From CAYRWM01 sp964428055 (GTDB lineage: Bacteria > Bacillota > Clostridia > Christensenellales > Christensenellaceae), in NCBI GenBank assembly GCA_964428055.1, contig CAYRWM010000003.1:1-64000 (forward strand): a stretch of 64,000 nucleotides of DNA. The letters are read 5' to 3'. Of this stretch, positions 1 to 12,544 are shown one piece after another (within the stretch, counting starts at the first letter, position 1; each line of letters starts with the position of its first letter). Both the position numbers and the translations under genes were made by a program. The notes beneath the pieces are model-generated. The model did not search any database. It saw only the letters and a program-made list of their open reading frames with translations, and was not told the origin of the DNA.

Positions 1-25
1 GACTACCTTGCAACTTTTGGTTTAT

Positions 26-64
26 GGGTTCTACCCCAACATTTGACTTAGAACCCTTTTTGTT
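26..64 (+). terminator. Intrinsic terminator of a gene left of the window
   Basis: GGGTTCTA and its exact complement TAGAACCC form an 8-bp stem around a 15-nt loop, followed on the plus strand by TTTTTGTTT. The T-run is only on the plus side, so it best serves a plus-strand gene ending before position 1. It may also stop nifJ, which converges on it, but less efficiently. Confidence 0.6.
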
Positions 65-73
65 TGAGCTTTA

Positions 74-3628
<3,555 letters not shown>

Positions 3629-3676
3629 TTAAATCTTAAAAAACTTGCTTTTAAAATTAAAACCCTGAACATTTCT

Positions 3677-3706
3677 ATTATATTATAGAAGGCAATAAAA
3701 AAGCAA
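3677..3706 (-). promoter_or_regulatory. Promoter of nifJ
   Basis: Read on the minus strand, TTGCTT (3701-3706) and TATAAT (3677-3682) are separated by 18 bp. The -35 box lies inside the T-run of the upstream terminator, so the two signals share bases. Confidence 0.55.
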
Positions 3707-3722
3707 GCCGAGTAAGGCCTGC
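3696..3722 (-). terminator. Terminator of the phospholipase C-like gene
   Basis: On the minus strand GCAGGCC, a 6-nt loop and GGCTTGC (one G-U pair) are followed by TTTTTT. It ends transcription from the gene at 3764-4672 and overlaps the nifJ -35 box. Confidence 0.65.
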
Positions 3723-3763
3723 AGATGTGGATTATAAAAGCATTTCAGGGGCTTTCATAAACA

Positions 3764-4672
3764 CTATTTGTTTATCCTGTATGACAGGAATTTGTCCATG
3801 AGGCTGATCTTTTTCTCAATGGGTGTGACGACGCAGCCCTGCATGCTTATGTTCTCGAGATTCTCATCAAGGGATTCGATGCCTGCTCTGCCCTTTACAT
3901 ATTCGGCGATAAGCTCAAGGTGCTTCACTCCGTCGTCTATCGATCTGTCAAGCGCTTCAAAGTATTCATCAAACCTTCCGTGGTCGGATATCTCCTCAGG
4001 CTGCTTTAAGAGGAAACAGTCAAGATCGAAGGGCAACACCTTGTTCCTCCGAAGGATGGCTTTTCTCTCTTTTTTTGTGGGGTTGTCTATATTCCTGAAA
4101 GCAACGGCCCAGTCAGCGAATGCTTTGGAATAAGCGGCTTCGTCCATGCGAATGACTTTCCTGTAGACATTCTCAAGAAGCCATTTATGCATCCTTCCTA
4201 TCTGGAAGCCTTCGTCGAGCGCACTGTTCCTAAGATACTGCTCTCGGCTGTATGAGAACGGGTCAACGCCTGACCTTATTGCATACAGAACTTCAAGTTC
4301 CTGCTCAATTATAGTATGGGGTCTGAGCTTCGGGGCGTCCCTTAAAACCAGCGGATGCACGTTCTTGTCGACTACATAGTGAGAGAGATAACCCATTACA
4401 TACGCGAACAGGGTATCCGAATAATGTTCTTTCAGATATGTCGCCATGTCTTTTATAAACCATTTGGGACGGTAGCGGTGCGTGGCCCATCCATACATCT
4501 TGGTTCGCCAGCCGCTGAAAAGGATTTTATACTTGTAAAAATAAAAACAGTCTGTCGCCTGGGCGCCTGCCAGGTATGCGGTCTTGTTCTGGTTTACTAT
4601 AGCCTTGATCTCTTCGCTGCATTTATCAAGCATAATGTCTGCTGATATATTATGTACCAGTATTCCGGGCAT
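3764..4672 (-). CDS. Zinc-dependent phospholipase C family protein
   Basis: The 302-residue protein starts MPGILVHNISADIM and carries a pattern of histidines and aspartates typical of the S1-P1/zinc PLC fold: an early H, AYLAGAQATDCFYFYK, then FAYVMGYLSHYVVDKNVHPLV near residue 100. In this family these residues bind a multinuclear zinc centre that hydrolyses phosphodiesters. No signal peptide is visible, so the protein is probably cytosolic and its substrate is unknown. The ATG at 4672 is preferred because AGGAG lies 7 nt upstream; an in-frame TTG at 4702 has no ribosome binding site. It is transcribed away from pfp and appears monocistronic. Confidence 0.75.
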   Translation of the reverse strand: MPGILVHNISADIMLDKCSEEIKAIVNQNKTAYLAGAQATDCFYFYKYKILFSGWRTKMYGWATHRYRPKWFIKDMATYLKEHYSDTLFAYVMGYLSHYVVDKNVHPLVLRDAPKLRPHTIIEQELEVLYAIRSGVDPFSYSREQYLRNSALDEGFQIGRMHKWLLENVYRKVIRMDEAAYSKAFADWAVAFRNIDNPTKKERKAILRRNKVLPFDLDCFLLKQPEEISDHGRFDEYFEALDRSIDDGVKHLELIAEYVKGRAGIESLDENLENISMQGCVVTPIEKKISLMDKFLSYRINK

Positions 4673-4795
4673 ATCTGTCTCCTGTCTGTTTTTTTCGGAC
4701 AATAACTAATTCTAACACTTTTAGGGGTGATATGCAAAACATATTATTCATTGCCTGCAATACATTTCAGGGGTGCTTTTCGGAACAAAAATGCA

Positions 4796-4824
4796 TTGAA
4801 ATGGCGTTCCTTCGCAAGTATAAT
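4796..4824 (+). promoter_or_regulatory. Promoter of pfp
   Basis: TTGAAA (4796-4801), a 17-bp spacer and a perfect TATAAT (4819-4824) stand about 50 bp before the start codon of the phosphofructokinase gene. Confidence 0.75.
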
Positions 4825-4875
4825 AATCATGTATGAAAATTATTTCAAAATAGCTTTATTAGCAGGAGGTTTTCT

Positions 4876-6126
4876 ATGAGCGAACTTAAAGGTGCATGCA
4901 TCATCGGTCAGTCGGGCGGTCCCACTTCAGTCATCAACGCAAGTGCGTACGGCGTAATAAGGACTGCGCTGGACAATCCGAACATAACAAAGGTATACGG
5001 AGCCGCCAACGGCATCAAGGGTGTCCTTGACGATGTGCTCTACGATATGGGCGAAGAGGACGCAAAAGAGCTGGAGCTCATGCTCCATACACCGTCATCA
5101 CTGCTCGGTTCAGTAAGATATAAGCTTAAGGACAGCAGCGAAGACGAGACGGATTACAAGAGGATCCTCGAGATATTCAAAAAGTACGATGTCCGCTATT
5201 TCTTCTATAACGGCGGAAACGATTCAATGGATACCTGCAACAAGGTCTCCAAGTACATGCAGAAGGTCGGTTACGAGTGCCGTATAATGGGCGTTCCGAA
5301 GACTATAGACAACGACCTCTGGGGAACGGATCACTGCCCCGGTTTCGCGTCTGCAGCAAAGTATGTAGCAACCAGCTGCATGGAGATATATCTTGATGCC
5401 CGCGTATATGACACAGGCATGATTTGCGTGATCGAGGCCATGGGCCGTCACGCGGGATGGCTGACAGCTGCTGCAGCAGTCGCCACAAAGATGGGCGCAG
5501 GTCCCGATCTCATTTATCTCCCCGAAACTGATTTCGATGTTGATACATTCATTGCGGATGTAAAGGCGATATATGAGAAGAACAACAAGTGCATAGTCGT
5601 TGTATCCGAGGGCATACACGACAAGGACGGCAAGCTCATTGCTGAATACGGTGCAGAGAATGCTCCGAAGGACGCATTCGGCCACACACAACTCGGCGGA
5701 CTCGCCGCAACTCTCGTGAATATGGTCAAGGGCCGTATACCCGGCGTTAAGACCAGAGGCATCGAGTTCTCACTGCTCCAGCGCTGCGCCGCACACTGCG
5801 CTTCAGAGACCGACGTTCAGGAATCATTCCTCGCCGGCAAGAAGGCAGTCGAATTTGCCGTAGACGGCGTAACGGACAAGATGGTCGGTTTTGAAAGATC
5901 ATACGATGCTGACGGCAAGTACGTCTGCAACATCAAACTGTTCGATCTGGTCGAAGTCGCGAATGCCGAGAAGAAGGTCCCGCTCGAGTGGATCAACGAA
6001 GCTCACAACGGACTCAAGGACGAGTACATAGACTATGTGCTGCCGCTCATACAGGGCGAGCCCAAGTGCGTATATGAGAACGGCATGCCGAGGTATGCGA
6101 GACTTAAGAAAGTCGTTGCAAAATAA
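4876..6126 (+). CDS. pfp: 6-phosphofructokinase, PPi-dependent type
   Basis: It converts fructose 6-phosphate to fructose 1,6-bisphosphate in glycolysis. Two diagnostic residues point to pyrophosphate rather than ATP as donor: the phosphoryl-donor loop reads GGNDSMDT (Asp where ATP enzymes have Gly), and the active-site loop reads GVPKTIDND (Lys where ATP enzymes have Gly). The early QSGGPTSVIN motif and the substrate motif EAMGRHAGWL are also present. The 416-residue length fits the PPi clade. AGGAGG precedes the ATG, and the gene is monocistronic with its own promoter and terminator. A PPi-PFK beside PFOR suits an energy-limited anaerobe. Donor preference is inferred from sequence. Confidence 0.9.
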   Translation: MSELKGACIIGQSGGPTSVINASAYGVIRTALDNPNITKVYGAANGIKGVLDDVLYDMGEEDAKELELMLHTPSSLLGSVRYKLKDSSEDETDYKRILEIFKKYDVRYFFYNGGNDSMDTCNKVSKYMQKVGYECRIMGVPKTIDNDLWGTDHCPGFASAAKYVATSCMEIYLDARVYDTGMICVIEAMGRHAGWLTAAAAVATKMGAGPDLIYLPETDFDVDTFIADVKAIYEKNNKCIVVVSEGIHDKDGKLIAEYGAENAPKDAFGHTQLGGLAATLVNMVKGRIPGVKTRGIEFSLLQRCAAHCASETDVQESFLAGKKAVEFAVDGVTDKMVGFERSYDADGKYVCNIKLFDLVEVANAEKKVPLEWINEAHNGLKDEYIDYVLPLIQGEPKCVYENGMPRYARLKKVVAK

Positions 6127-6149
6127 TCACATAACCGAAACGCTTTTGA

Positions 6150-6183
6150 AAGGGCACGATCTGTAAGATCATGCCCTTTTTTC
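6150..6183 (+). terminator. Terminator of pfp
   Basis: GGGCACGATC and GATCATGCCC form an imperfect stem around TGTAA, followed by TTTTTT. Confidence 0.85.
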
Positions 6184-6185
6184 AT

Positions 6186-6206
6186 AATGACACTATTAGT
6201 GTCGTT
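6186..6206 (+). promoter_or_regulatory. Palindrome AATGACACTA/TAGTGTCGTT, putative operator
   Basis: Two 10-bp arms, AATGACACTA and TAGTGTCGTT, meet around a central T with one mismatch. The same half-site occurs twice around the XRE-cupin promoter at 29757-29801. It lies between the pfp terminator and the PAP2 gene, about 80 bp before that start, so it could control PAP2-XRE. There is no T-run on either side, so it is unlikely to be a terminator. Confidence 0.45.
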
Positions 6207-6284
6207 CATGTGACGCTTTGGTCCTTTATTATAAAAAGAGAGCCTGTTACTTTTGAGATATAATGAAGAAAGGACAGGCTTAAA

Positions 6285-6962
6285 GTGAACAATAAATGGA
6301 AAAATGATCTTATAAGCGGGACCGTACTTTTGGCCGTATTCGTGCTGTGGACTTATCTGATAATGAATATCGATGTCCATTCAGCTGGGCCGAACGGTTC
6401 CGAAGTGGGTTTTGCTTCTCTGAATGTCTGCTTCCACAGGCTGACCGGCGTGAACATGACTTTATACGGAGTCACAGACTGGCTGGGGCTTGTGCCGCTG
6501 GCCGTGTGTATATGTTTTGGCGTTCTGGGATTCCGCCAGCTTATTAAGCGGAGGAGCATTAAAAGGGTTGACCCGGATATCATACTGCTGGGAGCATACT
6601 ATGTGGTTGTAATCATCTGCTACCTGGTTTTTGAGATGGTTCCGTTAAACTACAGGCCGGTTCTGATAGACGGGATTCTTGAGGCATCTTATCCTTCATC
6701 GACCGTGCTTCTGGTGCTGAGCGTTATGCCGACGCTTATCTTTCAGACAGACCGCAGATGCGGAAATACAGTCTTAAGGAAGGCTATCCGTTTTTCAGCC
6801 ATTCTGTTTTCCCTGTTTATGGTCATAGGACGTCTCATATCCGGAGTGCACTGGGCAACCGATATTGCGGGATCTGTATTTCTGAGCATTGGACTTTTTA
6901 TGATCTACAGGTCTGCGGTTCTTAAAACAGACCGAACTGATAAAATGCCTGAGAGGAGCTAA
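6285..6962 (+). CDS. PAP2-like membrane phosphatase family protein
   Basis: A 225-residue polytopic membrane protein with about six hydrophobic segments. The C-terminal half matches the PAP2 layout: NYRP (motif 1), YPSST where the family normally has PSGH (motif 2), and GRLISGVHWATDIAGS (motif 3, with nucleophile His and partner Asp). Motif 2 lacks the usual His, so activity on lipid phosphates is uncertain. The start is GTG with AAAGGA about 10 nt upstream. The stop is one base before the ATG of the XRE-membrane gene, so the two are co-transcribed. An AGCCTGT/ACAGGCT inverted repeat (6241-6280) brackets a TATAAT at 6259. Confidence 0.75.
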   Translation: MNNKWKNDLISGTVLLAVFVLWTYLIMNIDVHSAGPNGSEVGFASLNVCFHRLTGVNMTLYGVTDWLGLVPLAVCICFGVLGFRQLIKRRSIKRVDPDIILLGAYYVVVIICYLVFEMVPLNYRPVLIDGILEASYPSSTVLLVLSVMPTLIFQTDRRCGNTVLRKAIRFSAILFSLFMVIGRLISGVHWATDIAGSVFLSIGLFMIYRSAVLKTDRTDKMPERS

Positions 6963-6963
6963 T

Positions 6964-7566
6964 ATGGAGTTTAGAGAAAAACTGCAGGAACTGCGAAAGG
7001 GCAGAGGACTCACGCAGGAGGAACTTGCCGAGGAGCTCTTTGTTTCAAGGACTGCTGTTTCAAAATGGGAGTCCGGCAGAGGATATCCGGGCATAGATTC
7101 GCTGCAGGAACTGTCCAGATTCTTCTCGGTTTCAATTGATGAACTCATATGTCCTGACGAGATAATAACAGCTGCCAGAGACGAAAAAAGACGTATAAAA
7201 AAGAAGTATGTTTCTCTTATATGCGGTCTGTTGGATATCTTTCTTGTAATACTTCTCTTCATACCGGTATTCGGAAACGGAGCCGACAGTCCTGCAAGTG
7301 TATCGCTCTTTGACCTGACAGCCGTAAGTCCTTGGATAAAGACAGTATCTGCGGCCGTCATATGTATTACTGCTTTGAACGGCATATTCGGTGTGATCGT
7401 TTCCAACCTTGACAGACCGGGCTGGGATAGGCACCGTATAGTTACCGGGATAGTGCTTTCATCGATCGGGGTGGTATTGTTCATGCTGACGAGACAGCCG
7501 TATGCGGGCTTCATATATTTTGCACTATTGGCCATCAAGTTGTTTTTAGCGGCAAAAGGCAGATGA
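6964..7566 (+). CDS. XRE-type regulator with C-terminal membrane segments
   Basis: Residues 1-60 form a Cro/C1-type helix-turn-helix ([20 protein letters not shown]). A charged linker RRIKKKY and about four hydrophobic segments to residue 200 follow. Such membrane-tethered XRE proteins are common in Clostridia, but what they sense is unknown. It sits one base after the PAP2 gene, suggesting that it regulates that gene or responds to the same envelope signal. Its stop codon falls within the terminator stem at 7555-7582. Confidence 0.8.
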   Translation: MEFREKLQELRKGRGLTQEELAEELFVSRTAVSKWESGRGYPGIDSLQELSRFFSVSIDELICPDEIITAARDEKRRIKKKYVSLICGLLDIFLVILLFIPVFGNGADSPASVSLFDLTAVSPWIKTVSAAVICITALNGIFGVIVSNLDRPGWDRHRIVTGIVLSSIGVVLFMLTRQPYAGFIYFALLAIKLFLAAKGR

Positions 7567-7582
7567 TATTCTGCCTTTTTTG
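7555..7582 (+). terminator. Terminator of the PAP2-XRE pair
   Basis: AAAGGCAGA and TCTGCCTTT pair perfectly around a 6-nt loop and run into T residues. The first arm contains the last codons of the XRE gene. Confidence 0.8.
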
Positions 7583-7583
7583 T

Positions 7584-7612
7584 TTGTGGTATAGTTACAG
7601 CGCGTGTATAAT
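7584..7612 (+). promoter_or_regulatory. Promoter of dapL
   Basis: TTGTGG (7584-7589), a 17-bp spacer and TATAAT (7607-7612) lie 31 bp before the ATG. The -35 match is weak and the -10 match perfect. Confidence 0.5.
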
Positions 7613-7643
7613 ATATGTGTTAATAAAACGGAGGTTTCCATAT

Positions 7644-8885
7644 ATGTTCAGTATCAATTCAAATTATATGCAGCTGCAGGGCAGCTACCTGTTTTCCGAG
7701 ATAGCCAGAAGGGTGAGAGAGTACGGCGAAAAGAATCCCGACAAGGCGGAAAGGATAATCCGTCTCGGTATAGGCGATGTCACAAAGCCGCTGGTGCCCA
7801 GCGTAATCAAGGCTCTGCACAGCGCAGTGGATGAGATGGGCAGCGCTGAGACGTTCAGAGGCTACGGCCCGGAGCAGGGATATGATTTCTTAAGAGAAAA
7901 GATAGCCGAATGCGATTATGCTGCAAGAGGCGTAAAAGTGGATATTGACGAGATCTTCGTTTCAGACGGATCCAAGTGCGATACCGGCAATATCGGCGAT
8001 ATACTCGGTCTTGACTGCAGAGTTGCCGTAACGGATCCTGTATATCCGGTTTATGTTGATACCAATGTTATGGCCGGCAGGGCAGGTGAATTCGATAAGG
8101 AAATATCAAGATACAAGAAACTTGTGTATCTGCCGACTACCGCGGAGAACGGTTTCGAGCCCGAGCTCCCGGAAGAGGATGTCGATATCGTGTATCTCTG
8201 TTCACCGAACAATCCGACAGGCGCGGCCATGAACACTGCGGCTCTTAAGAAGTGGGTTGACTGGGCAAATGACAAGGGTGCTCTCATACTGTTCGACGGA
8301 GCGTATGAAGCTTTCATAACCGAGGAAGATATACCTCACAGCATTTATGAGATAGACGGAGCAAGGAACTGCGCGATAGAGTTCAGATCCTATTCCAAGA
8401 CAGCAGGATTCACGGGCACCAGATGCGCATATACGGTCGTTCCCAAAGAGCTCCGTGGAAAAGCCGCTGACGGTACGGATGTCAAACTCAATTCTCTGTG
8501 GCTCAGAAGGCATACGACAAAATTCAACGGAACTTCATATATAGTGCAGAAGGCTGCCGAAGCCATATATACACCTGAGGGGGCTGCAGAAGTAAGGGAA
8601 GTCATCGACTCCTATCTGGTAAATGCCGGAATAATCAAGGACGGTCTTAACTCAATAGGCATAAAGGCATACGGCGGAGTGAACTCTCCCTATGTATGGC
8701 TCAAGACGCCTCACGGCATGGATTCCTGGGAATTCTTCGACAGGCTTCTGGGCGATGTTCAGATAGTAGGAACTCCCGGTTCGGGATTCGGAAAGTGCGG
8801 ACAGGGCTACTTCAGACTTACTGCTTTCAACACCAAGGAGAATACGCAGAAAGCTATTGAAAGGCTGTCTGATCTTAAATTATAA
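7644..8885 (+). CDS. dapL: LL-diaminopimelate aminotransferase
   Basis: A PLP enzyme that makes LL-2,6-diaminopimelate directly from tetrahydrodipicolinate and glutamate, bypassing DapC/D/E in lysine and cell-wall synthesis. The 413-residue protein shows the family opening [32 protein letters not shown], the SPNNPTGA motif and the PLP-lysine region [14 protein letters not shown]. The ATG at 7644 is chosen because GGAGG lies 8 nt upstream and the family N-terminus begins there; the open frame continues upstream to 7563 into the previous terminator. The product needs a DapF epimerase, and a DapF-like domain is fused to CarB at 28898-29752. Confidence 0.93.
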   Translation: MFSINSNYMQLQGSYLFSEIARRVREYGEKNPDKAERIIRLGIGDVTKPLVPSVIKALHSAVDEMGSAETFRGYGPEQGYDFLREKIAECDYAARGVKVDIDEIFVSDGSKCDTGNIGDILGLDCRVAVTDPVYPVYVDTNVMAGRAGEFDKEISRYKKLVYLPTTAENGFEPELPEEDVDIVYLCSPNNPTGAAMNTAALKKWVDWANDKGALILFDGAYEAFITEEDIPHSIYEIDGARNCAIEFRSYSKTAGFTGTRCAYTVVPKELRGKAADGTDVKLNSLWLRRHTTKFNGTSYIVQKAAEAIYTPEGAAEVREVIDSYLVNAGIIKDGLNSIGIKAYGGVNSPYVWLKTPHGMDSWEFFDRLLGDVQIVGTPGSGFGKCGQGYFRLTAFNTKENTQKAIERLSDLKL

Positions 8886-8935
8886 TAACCGTAGAAATTC
8901 TGTTTATATAATATCGTTTAAGAGGGGATTTTGAT

Positions 8936-10003
8936 ATGAAGATTGCATTACTGGCACCTGCCGTTTCGCCGCATGCGGTGAAATGGGCCAACATGTTCCA
9001 GAAGAGGGGAAACAGCGTTACGGTGTTTTCTCTTCCCGAGGATAAACCCGATGATCTGCTTTATGATGCGGGTATATCCGTAAACTATCTTGACGTGAAT
9101 GCTGCGGATGACGGACTAAGGATCAATGCCAAGAACTTAAAGCACATGATATCAGCCGGCGGCTTCGATGTCGTCAATGCTTTCGGAGCCAACACTTACG
9201 GTGTGCTCGCGATGAACGCGAAACAGAAATACCTGCTGACGATAACGGGTCTTGATATGTATGCTGCTGAAGGTGCCGACAAAGCGATATGTTCAAAGGT
9301 CATCAAAAAAGCAGCAGCAGTATGCTGTCCGACAAATGCCGCGATGCAGAAGGCCATGGCTCTCATAAAGAACAAGCCCAAGGAATACTTTGTTGTTACG
9401 CCCGGTATAGATCTCTACAAGTTCGATATAAAGGAAGGCATGAGAGAGGAAGGCGTGGTGACTTTCGGTTGCATAAAGGCGCTTGAGGAACTTAGCGGGA
9501 TAGATGTGCTGCTCGATGCATACAAGGAGATGAAAGGCCAGACCGAAGCAAAGACCAGGCTGATCATAATCGGCGAAGGCAGCAAAGAGAATGAACTCAG
9601 GCATCAGGCCGCGAAACTCGGCATTGAATCCGAAGTTGAATTCAAGGGTTATGTGCCGAACGATAAACTGCCTGATGAGATAAACCGTATGAACGCACTG
9701 GTCAATCCGTCAAGATATGAGATGCTCGGAGTGTCTACGCTCGAAGGCATGGCCTGCGGAGTTCCGACGATTGCTACGGATACCGACGGTTCATCCGAGA
9801 TAATACTGAACGGCGTAACGGGATATACAGTTAAGAACGGCAACCTCTCCGCACTGGTCTACAGGCTCAAGGAATTTGCCGAATATCCTCAGAATGCCGC
9901 AAAGATGGGCACAAAGACTAGAGGGGATGTAGAGGATTATTACGAGATAAACGCCTGCACGGAAAAGTATATGAAGGCGCTTGAGTTCGCATCAAAGAAA
10001 TAA
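8936..10003 (+). CDS. GT4-family glycosyltransferase
   Basis: A 355-residue GT-B fold transferase that would move a sugar from a nucleotide-sugar donor to an unknown acceptor. Two Rossmann halves are visible. The C-terminal half has IIGEGSKENEL, a GYVPNDKLPD loop and the family signature NPSRYEMLGVSTLEGMACGVP, with the two glutamates of the EX7E donor site. The N-terminus is MKIALLAPAVSPHAVKWANMF. No signal or membrane segment is present. It follows dapL by 50 bp with no terminator and may be co-transcribed with it. The acceptor cannot be read from the sequence. Confidence 0.85.
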   Translation: MKIALLAPAVSPHAVKWANMFQKRGNSVTVFSLPEDKPDDLLYDAGISVNYLDVNAADDGLRINAKNLKHMISAGGFDVVNAFGANTYGVLAMNAKQKYLLTITGLDMYAAEGADKAICSKVIKKAAAVCCPTNAAMQKAMALIKNKPKEYFVVTPGIDLYKFDIKEGMREEGVVTFGCIKALEELSGIDVLLDAYKEMKGQTEAKTRLIIIGEGSKENELRHQAAKLGIESEVEFKGYVPNDKLPDEINRMNALVNPSRYEMLGVSTLEGMACGVPTIATDTDGSSEIILNGVTGYTVKNGNLSALVYRLKEFAEYPQNAAKMGTKTRGDVEDYYEINACTEKYMKALEFASKK

Positions 10004-10013
10004 CAGACAACAT

Positions 10014-10046
10014 AGAGAGGGCCGGTTCTGTACCGGCTCTTTTTTA
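10014..10046 (+). terminator. Terminator of the glycosyltransferase gene
   Basis: AGAGGGCCGGT and ACCGGCTCT pair around a short loop, followed by TTTTTT. Confidence 0.85.
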
Positions 10047-10051
10047 ATGTA

Positions 10052-10080
10052 AAAAAAAGGACCGGCCAGCGCCGGTCCTT
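10052..10080 (-). terminator. Terminator of the serC-serA operon
   Basis: On the minus strand AAGGACCGGC and GCCGGTCCTT enclose a 4-nt loop and are followed by a T-run. It lies tail-to-tail with the previous terminator. Confidence 0.85.
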
Positions 10081-10095
10081 ATGTTTAAGTAGCTT

Positions 10096-11271
10096 TTAGC
10101 CTATCACGCGGAGCCTTACAACTCCGTCGATCTTTGATATGGCATCCAGTACATCTGCGGGTACATCCCCGTCGATGTTAAGGACTGTGTAGGCGATGTC
10201 GCCTCTTGACTTGTTGACCATATCAGCTATGTTGCTGCCTTTTTCCGCGATCTCCTTGGTTATCTGTCCGACCATGTTGGGAGCATTCTTATGGATGATC
10301 GTGATTCTCTTTGTGCTTTCAGCTATGGGGCCGACAAGACATTCAGGCATATTGACGCTGTTCTTTATGCTGCCTGTCTCAAAGAAGCTGCGCAGTTCCT
10401 GTGCGGCCATCACGGCACAGTTTTCTTCGCTCTCGGGAGTGGAAGCGCCGAGGTGCGGTATGCAGATGACGCCGTCAAGTCCGAGTACGCTCTCATCCGG
10501 GAAATCGGTGACATACTTGGAGACCGTTCCGTTTTCCAGAGCTTCTTTTAAGGATGACGTCTTTACGAGTCCGCCTCTGGCCAGGTTGAGGAGCACGGCT
10601 CCCTTTTTCATCTTGGAGAATTCAGCTCCGCTGATATAGTTCTCTGTCTTGCCCTTTATAAAGGGAACGTGGATCGTAACGTAATCACTTTCAGAGAGGA
10701 GTTCGTCAAGTGAAAGGACCCTCTTTGTGTGATTGCTGATCGTCCATGCGTTCTCAACAGACAGATAGGGATCGTATCCGATGACCTTCATACCTATAGC
10801 CGCTGCTGCATTTGCTACGAGTATGCCGATCGCGCCGAGGCCTATGACGCCGATGGTCTTGCCTTTGAGCTCGGGGCCTACGAACTGTTTCTTGCCTTTT
10901 TCGACCTGCTTCGCTATCTCGCCGTCAGCGGGATCAAGTTTCTTTGCCCATTCGACTGCGTCCACGACATTTCTCGATGCCATGAACATCGCGCACAGTA
11001 CCAGTTCCTTAACACCGTTCGCATTGGCGCCCGGAGTATTGAATACGACGATACCTTTTTCCGTGCACTTGTCGAGCGGTATGTTGTTGACGCCCGCGCC
11101 CGCTCTCGCTATGGCAGCGAGATCCTTCGGGAACTCTATGGAATGACAGTCCGCACTCCTGACGATATATGCATCGCAGTCTTCGAGTTCGGATGATACG
11201 TTATAACTCTCCTTTGGAAGGAGGTCGTATATAACACCCGATATCGCATTAAGTTTCTTTATATTCAGCAT
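10096..11271 (-). CDS. serA: D-3-phosphoglycerate dehydrogenase
   Basis: It oxidises 3-phosphoglycerate to 3-phosphohydroxypyruvate, the first step of serine synthesis, using NAD. The 391-residue protein has the GLGAIGILVA nucleotide-binding motif, NLARGGLV with the catalytic Arg, a Glu further on, and the catalytic His in CIPHLGASTPESEENC. An ACT domain occupies roughly the last 75 residues (ITIIHKNAPNMVGQITKEIA), a usual site of serine feedback inhibition. It is the short form lacking the extra intervening domain. It begins 18 bp after serC, so the two form an operon that catalyses consecutive steps. Confidence 0.95.
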   Translation of the reverse strand: MLNIKKLNAISGVIYDLLPKESYNVSSELEDCDAYIVRSADCHSIEFPKDLAAIARAGAGVNNIPLDKCTEKGIVVFNTPGANANGVKELVLCAMFMASRNVVDAVEWAKKLDPADGEIAKQVEKGKKQFVGPELKGKTIGVIGLGAIGILVANAAAAIGMKVIGYDPYLSVENAWTISNHTKRVLSLDELLSESDYVTIHVPFIKGKTENYISGAEFSKMKKGAVLLNLARGGLVKTSSLKEALENGTVSKYVTDFPDESVLGLDGVICIPHLGASTPESEENCAVMAAQELRSFFETGSIKNSVNMPECLVGPIAESTKRITIIHKNAPNMVGQITKEIAEKGSNIADMVNKSRGDIAYTVLNIDGDVPADVLDAISKIDGVVRLRVIG

Positions 11272-11289
11272 TTCTTTTATCTCCCGGTA

Positions 11290-12372
11290 TTATTTGTGGC
11301 TCTTTTCGAAAGCGGCCATGAACTCTATGAGGGCATCAACGCCGGCTTCAGGCATAGCGTTGTAGATGGAGGCTCTCATGCCGCCGACTGTTCTGTGACC
11401 CTTGATGTTCACGAAACCGTTCTCTTTCGCGGTCGCAACGAACTCTGCATCAAGATCCTTGTCGCCGGTGATGAAGGGAACGTTCATGAGCGAACGGTCC
11501 TTTCCGACAACGGTGGGCTTGAACAGTTTTGAGTTGTCGAGGAAATCATAGAGTCTTGCAGCCTTGCGTCTGTTGATGACTTCCATAGCTTCGACACCGC
11601 CGAGTTCGATCAGGTGTTTGAACACGAGACCGGCCATATAGATAGCATATGTCGGGGGCGTATTGTAAAGGGAAGCAGCATCCGCATGCGTCTTGTATTT
11701 CAGCATTGTCGGGACAAAATCCGGAACGTCGTCGCGTATGAGGTCTTCTCTCATTATTACTATGACAACGCCTGCGGGACCGATGTTCTTCTGCGCGCCA
11801 GCAAAGATGAGGCCGTACTTTGTTACGTCAACTTTCTGTGACAGTATGCAGGAAGACATGTCGGATACGAGCGGGAGGCCGTTCGTGTCGGGCAGCTCAC
11901 TGAAGTGTGTACCGTATATCGTGTTGTTCTCGCAGATGTATACGTAGTCGGCATCGTCCTTGAACATATCCTTGTTCGTTTCAGGTATATATGAGAAGGT
12001 CTTGTCTTCGGAGGATGCTACAACTTCTGCCTGCAGATACTTAGCGCCTTCAGCAGCAGCTTTCTTTGCCCACTGACCTGTCTTGATGTAGTAGGCTTTG
12101 CCTTTCTGCATAAGGTTCATGGGGACCATGGCGAACTGTGTGGAACCGCCGCCCTGCAGGAACATTACCTTGTAATTGTCCGGTATGCCCATCAGAGTCC
12201 TGAGGTCAGCTTCCGCTGACTTGATGATGTCATCAAAATCCTTAGATCGATGGCTCATCTCCATGACGTTCATCCCACTTGTGCCATAGACCATAAAATC
12301 GGCCTGGGCTTTCTTGAGTACTTCTTCAGGCAGGCAAGCGGGGCCCGCAGCAAAGTTGTATACTCTCTCCAT
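11290..12372 (-). CDS. serC: Phosphoserine aminotransferase
   Basis: A PLP enzyme that transaminates 3-phosphohydroxypyruvate with glutamate to phosphoserine. The 360-residue protein begins MERVYNFAAGPACLP, has GGGSTQFAMVPMNL, the PLP-lysine segment FAGAQKNIGPAGV and the C-terminal HRTVGGMRASIYNAMP typical of SerC. It is the first gene of serC-serA; no serB-like phosphatase is adjacent. A canonical promoter lies at 12426-12454. Confidence 0.96.
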   Translation of the reverse strand: MERVYNFAAGPACLPEEVLKKAQADFMVYGTSGMNVMEMSHRSKDFDDIIKSAEADLRTLMGIPDNYKVMFLQGGGSTQFAMVPMNLMQKGKAYYIKTGQWAKKAAAEGAKYLQAEVVASSEDKTFSYIPETNKDMFKDDADYVYICENNTIYGTHFSELPDTNGLPLVSDMSSCILSQKVDVTKYGLIFAGAQKNIGPAGVVIVIMREDLIRDDVPDFVPTMLKYKTHADAASLYNTPPTYAIYMAGLVFKHLIELGGVEAMEVINRRKAARLYDFLDNSKLFKPTVVGKDRSLMNVPFITGDKDLDAEFVATAKENGFVNIKGHRTVGGMRASIYNAMPEAGVDALIEFMAAFEKSHK

Positions 12373-12425
12373 AGTTACTAAACCTCCTTGGTCTTGTGAA
12401 TTTTTTAACTATTCCAACATTCTAC

Positions 12426-12454
12426 ATTATATCCCAAGGGTGTTTTCATTTCAA
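12426..12454 (-). promoter_or_regulatory. Promoter of serC-serA
   Basis: On the minus strand TTGAAA (12449-12454), a 17-bp spacer and TATAAT (12426-12431) precede serC by about 50 bp. Confidence 0.75.
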
Positions 12455-12544
12455 TATGTGAGGGAGCAAAAAAGGAGCAATTTTTTGCGATGTTGACGGC
12501 TGTTTTCCGGCAGTGTGTTTACGGCCTATGGGGGCAATAATGTC

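Noticed and set aside
26..56. Inverted repeat at the left edge considered as an attachment site or transposon end
   Set aside because: The arms form a short hairpin followed by a T-run, which fits a terminator, and there is no transposase or integrase nearby.
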